From Pseudomonas sp. GM50 (GTDB taxonomy: Bacteria; Pseudomonadota; Gammaproteobacteria; Pseudomonadales; Pseudomonadaceae): DNA of 62,603 bases. Position 1 is the stretch's first letter; every line of letters starts with the position of its first letter. Of the stretch, positions 23,153 to 32,600 are shown piece after piece. A model generated the notes under the pieces. It made no database searches, was not told the DNA's origin, and worked only from the letters and a program-made list of their open reading frames with translations. The position numbers were made by a program, and so were the translations under genes. Where the stretch lies: positions 1 through 62,603 of the forward strand of contig NZ_AKJK01000122.1 of the NCBI RefSeq assembly GCF_000282375.1, given 5' to 3'.

Positions 23153-24382
23153 ATGGATTTCGCTTATTCGCCCAAAGTGCAAGAACTGCGTGAGCGCGTG
23201 ACCGCGTTCATGGACACCTACGTTTATCCCGCTGAAGCGGTGTTCGAACGCCAGGTCGCCGAGGGCGATCGCTGGCAGCCGACAGCGATCATGGAAGAAC
23301 TCAAACTCAAGGCCAAAGCTGAAGGCCTGTGGAATTTGTTTCTGCCTGAATCCGAACTCGGCGCCGGCCTGACCAACCTCGAATACGCGCCATTGGCGGA
23401 AATCATGGGCCGCTCGCTGCTCGGTCCTGAACCGTTCAACTGCTCCGCCCCGGACACCGGCAACATGGAAGTGCTGGTGCGTTACGCCAATGAAGAACAG
23501 AAGCAACGCTGGCTCGAACCGCTGTTGCGCGGCGAGATTCGTTCGGCGTTCGCCATGACCGAGCCGGACGTGGCCTCGTCCGACGCCACCAACATGGCCG
23601 CCCGCGCCGTGCGTGATGGCGACGAATGGGTGATCAACGGCAAGAAATGGTGGACCTCAGGGGCCTGCGATCCGCGCTGCAAGATCCTGATCTTCATGGG
23701 CCTGAGCAATCCGGATGCACCGCGCCACGCGCAGCACTCGATGATTCTGGTGCCGGTGGATACCCCGGGCGTGAAGATTGTCCGTCCACTGCCGGTGTTC
23801 GGTTACGACGATGCGCCTCACGGCCACGCCGAAGTACTGTTCGAAAACGTCCGGGTGCCGTACGAAAACGTCCTGTTGGGTGAAGGACGCGGCTTCGAAA
23901 TTGCTCAGGGTCGCCTCGGCCCAGGCCGGATTCACCACTGCATGCGTTCGATCGGCATGGCCGAGCGTGCGTTGGAGCTGATGTGCAAACGTGCGGTCAA
24001 CCGCACCGCGTTCGGCAAACCCCTGGCGCGTCTGGGCGGCAACATCGACAAAATCGCCGATTCGCGGATGGAGATCGACATGGCGCGCCTGCTGACGTTG
24101 AAAGCCGCATACATGATGGACACCGTTGGCAACAAGGTGGCGAAGAGCGAAATCGCACAGATCAAAGTCGTCGCGCCGAACGTGGCATTGCGGGTGATCG
24201 ATCGGGCGATCCAGATCCATGGCGGGGCAGGGGTTTCCAACGATTTCCCGCTGGCCTACATGTATGCCATGCAACGCACGCTACGCCTGGCCGACGGCCC
24301 GGACGAAGTGCACCGCGCGGCGATCGGCAAGTTCGAGATTGGCAAGTATGTACCGAAGGAAATGATGCGTAGCGGTCACTGA
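23153..24382 (+). CDS. Acyl-CoA dehydrogenase, ACAD10/11-like
   Basis: A 409-residue FAD enzyme. The N-terminal helical domain begins MDFAYSPKVQELRERV. The FAD/substrate block is FAMTEPDVASSDATNMA, with WVINGKKWWTSGACDP, and the C-terminal domain has LGPGRIHHCMRSIGMAERALELM and FGKPLARLGGNIDKIADSR, sequence typical of the ACAD10/11 group. It introduces a double bond into an acyl-CoA of unknown chain. AAGGT precedes the ATG. It is divergent from a LysR regulator and followed by a family-B repeat. Confidence 0.9.
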   Translation: MDFAYSPKVQELRERVTAFMDTYVYPAEAVFERQVAEGDRWQPTAIMEELKLKAKAEGLWNLFLPESELGAGLTNLEYAPLAEIMGRSLLGPEPFNCSAPDTGNMEVLVRYANEEQKQRWLEPLLRGEIRSAFAMTEPDVASSDATNMAARAVRDGDEWVINGKKWWTSGACDPRCKILIFMGLSNPDAPRHAQHSMILVPVDTPGVKIVRPLPVFGYDDAPHGHAEVLFENVRVPYENVLLGEGRGFEIAQGRLGPGRIHHCMRSIGMAERALELMCKRAVNRTAFGKPLARLGGNIDKIADSRMEIDMARLLTLKAAYMMDTVGNKVAKSEIAQIKVVAPNVALRVIDRAIQIHGGAGVSNDFPLAYMYAMQRTLRLADGPDEVHRAAIGKFEIGKYVPKEMMRSGH

Positions 24383-24387
24383 CAACC

Positions 24388-24534
24388 TGTGGCGAGGGGG
24401 CTTGTCGGAACGCCGCACCGCCCCGTTCGGCTGCGCAGCAGTCGTAAATTGTACACCGCGTCTTTCCAGGAAAAATGCGGTGGCCGGTTTTAGGCCCGCT
24501 TCGCGGTCCAACGGGGCAAGCCCCCTCGCCACAG
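24388..24534. repeat. Long palindromic repeat, family B
   Basis: TGTGGCGAGGGGGCTTGTCG opens and the CAAGCCCCCTCGCCACA arm closes. The inserted GGAACGCCGCACCGCCCCGTT block, seen in the right half of other copies, is here in the left half, so the element is inverted relative to 7414-7553. Confidence 0.88.
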
Positions 24535-24567
24535 TAAGCCCCCAAGCCACATTGTTCGGTGTTCACT

Positions 24568-25908
24568 TCAATACACCCAAACCTCAACCCGCCGATTCTT
24601 GATCCGTCCCTCATCCCCGCTGTTGGTCGCCACCGGCATCTCGGCGCCGAAACCGCGAATCTCGCGAAACACCACGCCGCTTTTCACCAATTCTCGCCGC
24701 ACCGCCATGGCCCGCAGTTTCGACAGCAGGTCCGCCCGCGCCGGGTCGCTCTTGGCGTCGCCAAACCCCACCAGCGTCACCTGTCGATTGGTTTTGTCGT
24801 GCTGCTTTATATAGTCGAGCACCCGCGACAGGTCCTGTCGGGCCTTGTTGTCCAGTGTCGCGCTGCCCTCTTCGAAACGAAAATTCACCGTCAGCCGCTG
24901 GGCATGGCGACTGAGTGCCTGATAACCCTCAGGCATCAGCGCATTCGGCGTGACGGCCATGGCCTGAACGGTCTGCGCGATAAAACCATTGGCCGCGACG
25001 ACCGCCTGGCCTTTGCTGCTTTGGGCAAACTTCACCAAGGCCTTGGCCCAGGGATTTTTCCCATTCGGCGGCAGGTAAAAGAACAGCCGACGGGACAGCG
25101 GGTAATCTTCCGTCGCGATCAGGCTATTGACCGGCAGCATGGCCTGGGAGTCGCCATCGACAATCGCTACGGCTTTGGCCTGGCGCACATAAGGCAAGCC
25201 GATGAAGCCGATGCCTTGCGGGTCCAGACTGACCGCGTCGGACAACTGCTCGCTGGATTCGAAGCGTTTCGCGTTGCCGCTCAGGGTTTTTCCACGCGGG
25301 CTGAGGACCAGTTCCTTGAACGTGTCATAGGTGCCCGATTGATCATCCCGCGCATAGAGATGAATCGTCCCACCGGTGCCGCCGAGTTCTTCCCAGGTTT
25401 TCGCTTCGCCGCTGAAGATTCGCGCCAGTTGTACGGTGTTGAGTTGCTTCAACGGATTGTGCGGATGAAGGATGATTGCCAGCCCATCGATGGCGATGAC
25501 TTGCTCGGCAACCGGGCTTTTCAGGTCGCCCAGCGGTTCGAGATCCAGCCGTTCGCTGTCCTTGATCGGGCGCGACGAGGCCGCGAGATCGGCCCAGGCG
25601 TTTTTCAGGGCTTTGAACCCGGTGCTGGAACCGTGGGCCGCGACCTCCACCTCGACTCGGCGTCCCTGAACGGTTTCGCCGACGATGCGTTGTTCGTTGG
25701 CTTTGTCCGGGGTCTCGCGGTGAACCTTGAGCAGGCCCTGTTCACGCATCAAGCCCTCGACCAGCGCCGGGCCCAATGCCGCGCCAATGGTGTTGGAGCC
25801 CTGAATGCGCAACACCGGGCCACGTTCGGGCGTCGGCAAATCGCCGGCCGACGCCGACATCGGCAGCACAGCACCGAGCAGCAACAGGAACAACACGCGC
25901 AGCGTCAT
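24568..25908 (-). CDS. PstS-like phosphate-type binding protein fused to an OmpA domain
   Basis: A protein of 446 residues from MTLRVLFLLLLG. The signal peptide ends near SASAG. A periplasmic binding-protein domain covers about 30-310, with anion-site blocks IQGSNTIG, SRPIKDSE and RDDQSGTYDTFKE typical of PstS. The C-terminal OmpA/MotB domain covers about 330-446 (NFRFEEGSATLDNKA, GFGDAKSD, KNRRVEVWVY) and normally binds peptidoglycan. The fusion would hold a phosphate-type receptor on the cell wall. No ABC partners are nearby, so a sensing or scavenging role is possible. The ATG at 25908 has AGGTG upstream; the codon further out is a TTG. Confidence 0.9.
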   Translation of the reverse strand: MTLRVLFLLLLGAVLPMSASAGDLPTPERGPVLRIQGSNTIGAALGPALVEGLMREQGLLKVHRETPDKANEQRIVGETVQGRRVEVEVAAHGSSTGFKALKNAWADLAASSRPIKDSERLDLEPLGDLKSPVAEQVIAIDGLAIILHPHNPLKQLNTVQLARIFSGEAKTWEELGGTGGTIHLYARDDQSGTYDTFKELVLSPRGKTLSGNAKRFESSEQLSDAVSLDPQGIGFIGLPYVRQAKAVAIVDGDSQAMLPVNSLIATEDYPLSRRLFFYLPPNGKNPWAKALVKFAQSSKGQAVVAANGFIAQTVQAMAVTPNALMPEGYQALSRHAQRLTVNFRFEEGSATLDNKARQDLSRVLDYIKQHDKTNRQVTLVGFGDAKSDPARADLLSKLRAMAVRRELVKSGVVFREIRGFGAEMPVATNSGDEGRIKNRRVEVWVY

Positions 25909-25977
25909 GCCGGCACCTAATGAAGCCAAAGAAAGTGCCGGGAGAATAAGTCAGTAAGGTTTCTGAACGATGACAGT

Positions 25978-26088
25978 GATCGTTCCCACGCTCTGCGTGG
26001 GAACGCCGCCGGGGACGCTCCGCGTTCCGCTCTTGATGTGACGCAGAGCATCACGGGATGCATTCCCACGCAGAGCGTGGGAACGATC
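25978..26088. repeat. Long palindromic repeat, family C
   Basis: GATCGTTCCCACGCTCTGCG TGGGAACG at the left and its complement CGCAGAGCGTGGGAACGATC at the right enclose GGGACGCTCCGCGTTCC-type inner arms. This is the only copy in the window. Confidence 0.88.
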
Positions 26089-26103
26089 AGCAACGCCGCC
26101 GGA

Positions 26104-26916
26104 TCAGCTCAACTCAAGCCAGATCGGTGCGTGGTCGGAGGGTTTTTCCATCCCGCGCAAGTCGTAATCCACGCCGGCATCTTTCACTCGCGGCAATAAC
26201 CCATGGGACGCCATGATCAGGTCAATCCGCAGCCCGCGCTTGGGCTCATCCTCAAAACCGCGGCTACGGTAGTCAAACCAGCTGAAACGGTCGGCAACGT
26301 CTGGGTTCAGGTGACGGAAGCTGTCCACCAGGCCCCAATTCTTCAGGCGAGCCATCCATTCGCGTTCTTCTGGCAGGAAGCTGCACTTGCCGGTTTTCAG
26401 CCAGCGTTTCATGTTGTCCGGGCCGATGCCGATGTCGCAGTCTTCCGGGGAAATGTTCACATCGCCCATCACCACAATTGGCTGGTCGTTGCTGAACTGG
26501 CTTTCCAGCAACTGCTGCAAATCGCTGTAGAAACGTTGCTTGGCCGGGAATTTGGTGGGGTGATCGCGGCTTTCGCCCTGTGGAAAATAGCCGTTCATGA
26601 TGGTCACCGGCACGCCATTTGCGTCGGCGAACGTGCCCCAGATGAAGCGCCGCTGAGCGTCTTCTTCGTCAGTGGCGAAACCTTTGTACAGCGCAATCGG
26701 CTCCTGGCGCGAGAGCAGGGCCACGCCGTAATGGCCTTTTTGCCCATGGAAATGCACGTGATAACCCAGTGCCTGAACCTCGGCCAGGGGAAACTGGTCG
26801 TCGTGGACCTTGGTTTCCTGCAACCCGATCACGTCCGGTTGATGTTTCTCAATCAGCGCCGCCAGCTGATGCGGGCGAGCGCGCAGCCCGTTGATGTTGA
26901 AGGAGACGATCTTCAT
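26104..26916 (-). CDS. xthA: Exodeoxyribonuclease III / AP endonuclease
   Basis: A protein of 270 residues from MKIVSFNINGLRARPHQL. It has the EEP-family fold with catalytic blocks QPDVIGLQETKV (metal Glu), IMNGYFPQGE, VVMGDVNISPED, RIDLIMAS and C-terminal SDHAPIWLEL (catalytic His). It cuts DNA at abasic sites and removes 3' blocks during base-excision repair. The long frame upstream of the ATG crosses a REP and is not coding. It is a single gene, convergent with the family-C repeat. Confidence 0.96.
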   Translation of the reverse strand: MKIVSFNINGLRARPHQLAALIEKHQPDVIGLQETKVHDDQFPLAEVQALGYHVHFHGQKGHYGVALLSRQEPIALYKGFATDEEDAQRRFIWGTFADANGVPVTIMNGYFPQGESRDHPTKFPAKQRFYSDLQQLLESQFSNDQPIVVMGDVNISPEDCDIGIGPDNMKRWLKTGKCSFLPEEREWMARLKNWGLVDSFRHLNPDVADRFSWFDYRSRGFEDEPKRGLRIDLIMASHGLLPRVKDAGVDYDLRGMEKPSDHAPIWLELS

Positions 26917-27028
26917 GGTCGGCAGTCCTGGCAAAAATGCGATGCTAGCTGACATGTAGGAATGGGGCCAGCCTTGGGGTGAGGCGATTCGTTGTGTTCT
27001 GTCAGAGATGTGTTGGCAGATTGGACCT

Positions 27029-27121
27029 CTTCGCGGGCAAGCCTCGCTCCTACAAGGTTCGCGTCGAGCCATAATTAAATGATCGACACCCAATTTGTAG
27101 GAGCGAGGCTTGCCCGCGAAG
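27029..27121. repeat. REP doublet
   Basis: TCTTCGCGGGCAAGCCTCGC TCCTACA and TGTAGGAGCGAGGCTTGCCC GCGAA lie between divergent xthA and the acetyltransferase gene. The remaining 26917-27247 shows no gene. Confidence 0.88.
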
Positions 27122-27247
27122 GCGTCAGCCCGGTCGATGAAGATCCCGGCTTGGTCTATACCTGTCTGGGGAACTGTGAAGCCACCCACAGGCTCGTACC
27201 AATAAGAACGCGGCCTTCTGAGCCGCGCCCAGGGGAGAACCACCGTT

Positions 27248-27898
27248 ATGCCCGAAACCTCGACCGTCATCGCCGATATTCACATGCTCGACAGCGGCTA
27301 TTCCCGTGAAGCCCGCTCCCTGTTGTACCAGGCGTACCGGCACGAGCCGACGTTCGGCTACCTGTTCGAAGCCGAACGCCCCGGTTATGAACAACGAGTT
27401 AGGGCGACGGTGCGCGAACTGGTCAAACAACACTTTTTGCAGGATCTGCCGGCCATCGGCCTGCTGGTCAACGACCGCTTGATCGGCATCGCCCTGATTG
27501 CACCGCCACAACGCCGCCTGGGCATTACCGAAAGCTGGGCCTGGCGCCTGCGGATGGTGCTCAGCACCGGGTTTCGCTGTACCCGACGCTACCTCGATTA
27601 CCACGCCGCCGTGATGGCGTGCGTGCCGTCCGACTCGGTGCATGTTTTGCCATTACTGGGGGTTCATCCGCAATTCCAGGGCAAGCACTTTGGCGAGCAA
27701 TTGCTGCAGGCAGTCCATAACTGGTGCGCGGTCGATGAACACTCCCAAGGCGTGATCCTCGACACCGGGAATCCTCGTTATCTGGAGTTCTATAAGCGTC
27801 AGGGCTACGAGGAAATCGGCGAAGTGGCTGTAGGACCGATTCGTGAACACGTATTTTTCCACGCCAACCCGCAGGTGTTACAAACAGCAACGGGATAA
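27248..27898 (+). CDS. GNAT-family N-acetyltransferase
   Basis: A 216-residue GNAT-fold enzyme. The acetyl-CoA-binding motif A region is visible at VLPLLGVHPQFQGKHFGEQLLQ (R/Q-x-x-G-x-G/A variant QFQGKHFG), followed by motif B VILDTGNPRYLEFYKRQGYEEIG. The acceptor is unknown. GGGGAGA precedes the ATG by about nine bases. It lies 65 bp upstream of tamA on the same strand, but tamA has its own promoter-like region. Confidence 0.82.
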   Translation: MPETSTVIADIHMLDSGYSREARSLLYQAYRHEPTFGYLFEAERPGYEQRVRATVRELVKQHFLQDLPAIGLLVNDRLIGIALIAPPQRRLGITESWAWRLRMVLSTGFRCTRRYLDYHAAVMACVPSDSVHVLPLLGVHPQFQGKHFGEQLLQAVHNWCAVDEHSQGVILDTGNPRYLEFYKRQGYEEIGEVAVGPIREHVFFHANPQVLQTATG

Positions 27899-27926
27899 AG
27901 GTAGAACTTTCAGCGCACGCCAGGCT

Positions 27927-27952
27927 CTATCACGCTCCCAAGCTCGTGATAG
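27927..27952 (+). promoter_or_regulatory. Hairpin or operator directly before tamA
   Basis: A perfect 8-bp inverted repeat CTATCACG (27927-27934)/CGTGATAG (27945-27952) with a 10-base loop ends 11 bp before the tamA ATG. The right arm overlaps a -10-like GATAGCAT. No ribosome-binding sequence is seen, so a very short leader is possible. Confidence 0.5.
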
Positions 27953-27963
27953 CATCCGCGCCT

Positions 27964-29691
27964 ATGAAGTTTCCACGAAGATTTACCAGTGGCGTGCTGA
28001 TGCTGATCTCCAGCTGCGCGGCGCTGGCGCAAAGTGAATTGGATGTGCGGATCAAACCGTCCAACGATGAACTGAAGGCCAATATAGAAGGCTATATCGG
28101 TAGCCTCGGCGATCGCGATGAAGAAGCCTTGCTGCGCTTCAGTCGTGGCGCCGAAGAACAGGCGCGCAAGGCCGCCCAGGCCTTGGGTTATTACCAGCCG
28201 CAAATCGACAGCGACGTGAAGGGCGGCAAGACGCCGCGCCTGGTGTTGAATATCGACCCCGGCGAGCCGATCCATTTGCGCAACGTCACGGTGCGCATCG
28301 ACGGTCCGGCGGCCTCGTTCAAATCCTTTCGTGTACCGAAAAGCGACCTGCTCAAACCCGGCGCAGTGCTTAACCATGGCCGTTACGAAGACGCCAAGCG
28401 GCTGATCCAGAACCAGGCCTCGCGCTACGGTTTTTTCAGTGGGCGCTTCACCCGCCAGAAACTGTTGGTGGACCCGCGGGCTGGCGTCGCCGACATCGAA
28501 TTGATCTACGACAGCGGCCCGCGCTATGCGCTGGGCAAGGTCAGTTTTGAAGGCGACACGCCGTTCGACGAAGACCTGCTGCAACGCATGGTGCCGTTCA
28601 AGGCCGGTGCGCCCTATGACTCTGAACTGATCGCCGAACTCAATCAGGCGCTGCAATCGAGCGGCTATTTCGAGGGCGTGCGCGTGGACGCGGCGCCGAC
28701 CGCGTCCAAGGACGACGTGATCCCGGTGGCGGTCAAACTGGAAACCCGCAAGCCACGGACCATGGGGTTGGGTCTGGGTTTTTCCACCGACGTCGGTCCA
28801 CGGGTCAAAGCCAACTGGACCCGCCACTGGGTTAATCCTCAGGGGCACAGTTATGGCTGGGAGGCCGAGATTTCGGCGCCACGGCAGAACGTCGGGCTGT
28901 TTTACGACGTTCCGCTGGACCCGCCATTGACCGACAAACTGCGCTTTGCCGGTGGTTATCAATATGAAGAAATCGCTGGCACCGACACCCTCAGCAAGCT
29001 GCTGACCCTCGGCCCCGAGTGGCACAGCAAGTTGCCCAGCGGTTGGCAGCGGGTGGTGTCGCTCAAGTGGCAACGCGAGGAATACCAACTCGGTGACGAT
29101 TCGGGGCTCAGCACCTTACTGATGCCCGGCGTGAGCTATTCGTACCTGAAAAGCGACAATCGCATTGACCCGCACAACGGTTATCGCCTGCAATTCGAAA
29201 CCAAAGTCGCCAAGGAAGGATTGGGTTCGGACACCAACCTGATCTACGGCACGGCGCTGGTCAAAGGCCTGACCACGGTCTTCGACAAACACCGTTTGCT
29301 CGGTCGGGTGCAGGTCGGCGGCAGCGCCACCAACGGCTACAAATCGGTGCCGCCGTCCTTGCGCTTCTTCGCCGGTGGCGATCAGAGCGTGCGCGGGTAC
29401 GACTACCAGAGCCTGTCCCCGGAAAACTCCGATGGCGACCGTATCGGTGGCCGCTACATGGTGGCCGGCAGCGTCGAGTATCAATACTCCATCGCCGAAA
29501 AATGGCGGGTCGCGACCTTCATCGACCAGGGCAACTCCTTCAACACACTCGAACTGCCGAACCTCAAGACCGGTGTCGGTATTGGCGTGCGCTGGGTCTC
29601 GCCGGTCGGGCCGATTCGCCTCGACCTGGCCCACGCGATGGACGACGACGGCGGCATTCGATTGCACTTTTCCATGGGGCCTGAGCTGTGA
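27964..29691 (+). CDS. tamA: Autotransporter assembly complex outer-membrane protein TamA
   Basis: A protein of 575 residues from MKFPRRFTSG, with a signal peptide ending near ALA. Three POTRA-type periplasmic repeats cover about 25-265 and an Omp85 16-strand barrel about 270-575. The conserved L6 block RFFAGGDQSVRGYDYQSLSP holds the RGY motif, and the end is the amphipathic strand IRLHFSMGPEL. With TamB it inserts some outer-membrane proteins and supports lipid transport. The stop overlaps the tamB GTG start (GTGA), so translation is coupled. Confidence 0.95.
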   Translation: MKFPRRFTSGVLMLISSCAALAQSELDVRIKPSNDELKANIEGYIGSLGDRDEEALLRFSRGAEEQARKAAQALGYYQPQIDSDVKGGKTPRLVLNIDPGEPIHLRNVTVRIDGPAASFKSFRVPKSDLLKPGAVLNHGRYEDAKRLIQNQASRYGFFSGRFTRQKLLVDPRAGVADIELIYDSGPRYALGKVSFEGDTPFDEDLLQRMVPFKAGAPYDSELIAELNQALQSSGYFEGVRVDAAPTASKDDVIPVAVKLETRKPRTMGLGLGFSTDVGPRVKANWTRHWVNPQGHSYGWEAEISAPRQNVGLFYDVPLDPPLTDKLRFAGGYQYEEIAGTDTLSKLLTLGPEWHSKLPSGWQRVVSLKWQREEYQLGDDSGLSTLLMPGVSYSYLKSDNRIDPHNGYRLQFETKVAKEGLGSDTNLIYGTALVKGLTTVFDKHRLLGRVQVGGSATNGYKSVPPSLRFFAGGDQSVRGYDYQSLSPENSDGDRIGGRYMVAGSVEYQYSIAEKWRVATFIDQGNSFNTLELPNLKTGVGIGVRWVSPVGPIRLDLAHAMDDDGGIRLHFSMGPEL

Positions 29692-32600
29692 AGCGTGGTT
29701 TGAAAATAACGCTGCTGGCGATTCCGGCACTGCTGATGCTGGTCGTGCTGACACTGGTCACCGTGCTGGGCACTCCGACGGGCAGTCGTTGGGCGCTCGG
29801 GTTTGTGCCGGGTTTGACCGTGGAGAATTTCCAGGGCCGTTTGGGTGGGCAGTGGAGCGCCGATCATCTGCTGTGGCAGCAGGACAACAGTCGGGTTGAG
29901 CTGAACAAAGCAATTTTCGCCTGGTCGCCGCTGTGCCTGATGCGCATGACATTGTGCATCGAGCAACTGCAGGCCGAGCAGGTCAGCCTGCAATTCCCGC
30001 CGGGCGTGGAAGAGCAAGGCAGCGGGCCGATCAGTCTCCCGGACTTGAAATTGCCGCTGGCCATCGAATTGGGCGACGTCAAAATCGGCCGCCTGCTGTT
30101 CAACGGCAGTGAAGAACTCAAGGGGCTGCAACTGGCGGCGCACTGGACCGAGAAGGGTTTGCAGATCGACTCGGTGCACTTGCAGCGTGATGAACTGAGC
30201 CTGAACCTCTCCGGCCTGCTGCAACCGAGCGGTAACTGGCCGCTGACCGCTGAAGGCAAACTGACCTTGCCGGCGCCGGGTACCGAGCCATGGACACTGG
30301 CCCTGAAGGTCGATGGCGATCTACTGAAAACCCTGAACCTGAAAGCCGACAGCAGCGGCTACCTGAACGGCCAACTCACTGGCGAGCTGCAACCGCTGGT
30401 GGAAAACCTCCCGGCCAAAGTGCGGATCACCGCCGACGGCTTCAAGGCCAGTGCTGATCTACCGGACACCCTGCAACTCAATCAACTGGAACTCACCGGT
30501 GACGGCGACCTGAAAAACGGTTACCAGTTGCTCGGCAAAGCCACGTTACCCGCAGAGCAAGGCCCGGTTGCGCTGTTGCTGCAAGGCAAGGTCGATGCCA
30601 AGGGCGCGCAAATCGCCGGCCTTGACCTGACGGCCAACGACAAACAAAGCCTCAAGCTCACCGGGCAAGTGGACTGGAGCAAAGGCCTGAGTGCTGATGC
30701 AAAAATCGACTGGCTGGACTTCCCGTGGCACCGTCTCTATCCGTTGATCGACGAGCCGCAAGTGGCGCTGCGCAGCTTCAACGGTGAGGTCTCCTACACG
30801 GACGGCAACTACATCGGTAACTTCAAGGCTGCGCTGGATGGCCCGGCCGGAGCGTTCAGTCTGAACAGTCCGTTCAGCGGCAACCTAACCCAAATCCACC
30901 TGCCGCAATTCAAGCTTGAAGCCGGGCAGGGCAAGGCCGAGGGGCACCTGAATCTGCAGTTTGCCGACGGTATCGCCTGGGATACGGCGCTGGACCTCTC
31001 GGCAATCAACCCGGCGTACTGGCTCGCGGAGCTACCGGGCACGTTGGCCGGTCCCTTGCGCAGCAAAGGTGAAATGAAGAATGAAACGCTCAGCCTGACC
31101 GCCGACCTGGACCTGAAAGGCAAGCTGCGCGGGCAACCGGCGGTGTTGCAAGCCAAGGCCGATGGCGGCGGCGAGCAATGGAACCTCAGCGCGTTGCAGA
31201 TTCGCCTTGGTGACAACAGCATCAACGGCCAGGGCAGCCTGCAACAGAAACTCGCCGGCCGGATCGACATCAAGCTGCCACGCCTGGCCCAACTCTGGCC
31301 GCAACTGCGTGGTCAGCTCAATGGTCAGGTCGATGTCGCCGGCACGCTCAAGGCGCCACAAGGCAAGCTCGGTCTGCAAGGCACGCAACTGGCGTTCGAA
31401 GACAATCGCCTGCAAAGCCTCAATCTGGACGCCACCCTCGACAGCGCCCAGCGCGCGAAAATCGACCTCAAGGGCAGTGGCATTCAGACCGGTGACACGT
31501 CACTGGGCACGTTGACCGCCAGCGGTCAGGGCGACATCAAAAATCAGAAGCTCGCCCTCGACCTGCAAGGACCGAAGCTGAAACTGGCGCTTGGTCTTGA
31601 TGGCACGCTGGACAAGGGCAATTGGCGTGGGCGTCTGGCCAGTGGCGATATCCAGGCCGGCGGTCAGGACTGGAAACTGCAAAATCCGGCGAAGCTTGAG
31701 CGACTGGCGGACGGCAAAATCAACTTCGGCGCCCATTGCTGGATGTCCGGCCCGGCCAGCCTGTGTGGCGAAGACCAGCGCTTGATGCCCGAGCCGAAAC
31801 TGCGTTATCACCTCAAGCAGTTCCCCATCGACAGCCTGGCGCAATGGCTACCAAAGGATTTCGCCTGGAAGGGCAAGCTCAACGCCGACCTGCAACTGGA
31901 CTTGCCGGCCAGCGGCCCGAACGGCCAAATCAGCATCGACGCCAGCGGCGGCACCTTGCGTATGCGCGAGAAGGAGCAATGGCTGGACTTCCCGTACCAG
32001 ACCCTGAAGCTCACCAGCAAACTCACGCCTAAACGCATCGACACCGACCTCAACTTTGTCGGCGGCAAGCTCGGTGAGCTGATGGTTCAGGCGCAGATCA
32101 ATCCGCTGCCGAAGAACAAACCGCTGTCCGGTTCATTCCGCCTCAGTGGTCTGGACTTGTCGGTGGCGCGGCCGTTTGTGCCGATGGTCGAGAAACTCTC
32201 CGGGCATTTGAACGGCAGCGGCACACTGTCTGGCGGACTGCTGGCGCCGCTGGTCAACGGCAACCTTGAGCTGCGCGACGGTGAAATCTCCGGGCCTGAA
32301 CTGCCGATGGCGCTCGAAGCCTTGCAACTTCAAGCTGTGATTGCCGGCGAAACCGTGCAGCTGAATGGCGGCTGGAAAAGCGGCAAGAGCGGGCAGGGCA
32401 GCCTCAATGGCAACATCGCCTGGGGTCAGGCGCTGGTCGTGGACCTGGCACTCAAGGGCTCGCAGTTGCCGGTCACCGTCGAGCCCTACGCCGCGCTGGA
32501 AGTCGCGCCGGACCTGAAGATTTCCATGAAGGACGACAGACTGGCAATCGTCGGCAAAGTGCTGGTGCCCAAGGGCGAAATCACCGTGCGCGAACTGCCG

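Noticed and set aside
24559..25920. A 453-codon plus-strand frame opposite the PstS-OmpA gene
   Set aside because: Same length as the true gene on the other strand; only the minus frame has a signal peptide and domain motifs.
26917..27270. N-terminal extension of xthA
   Set aside because: The extra residues are read through a REP doublet; XthA normally begins MKIVSFNINGLR.
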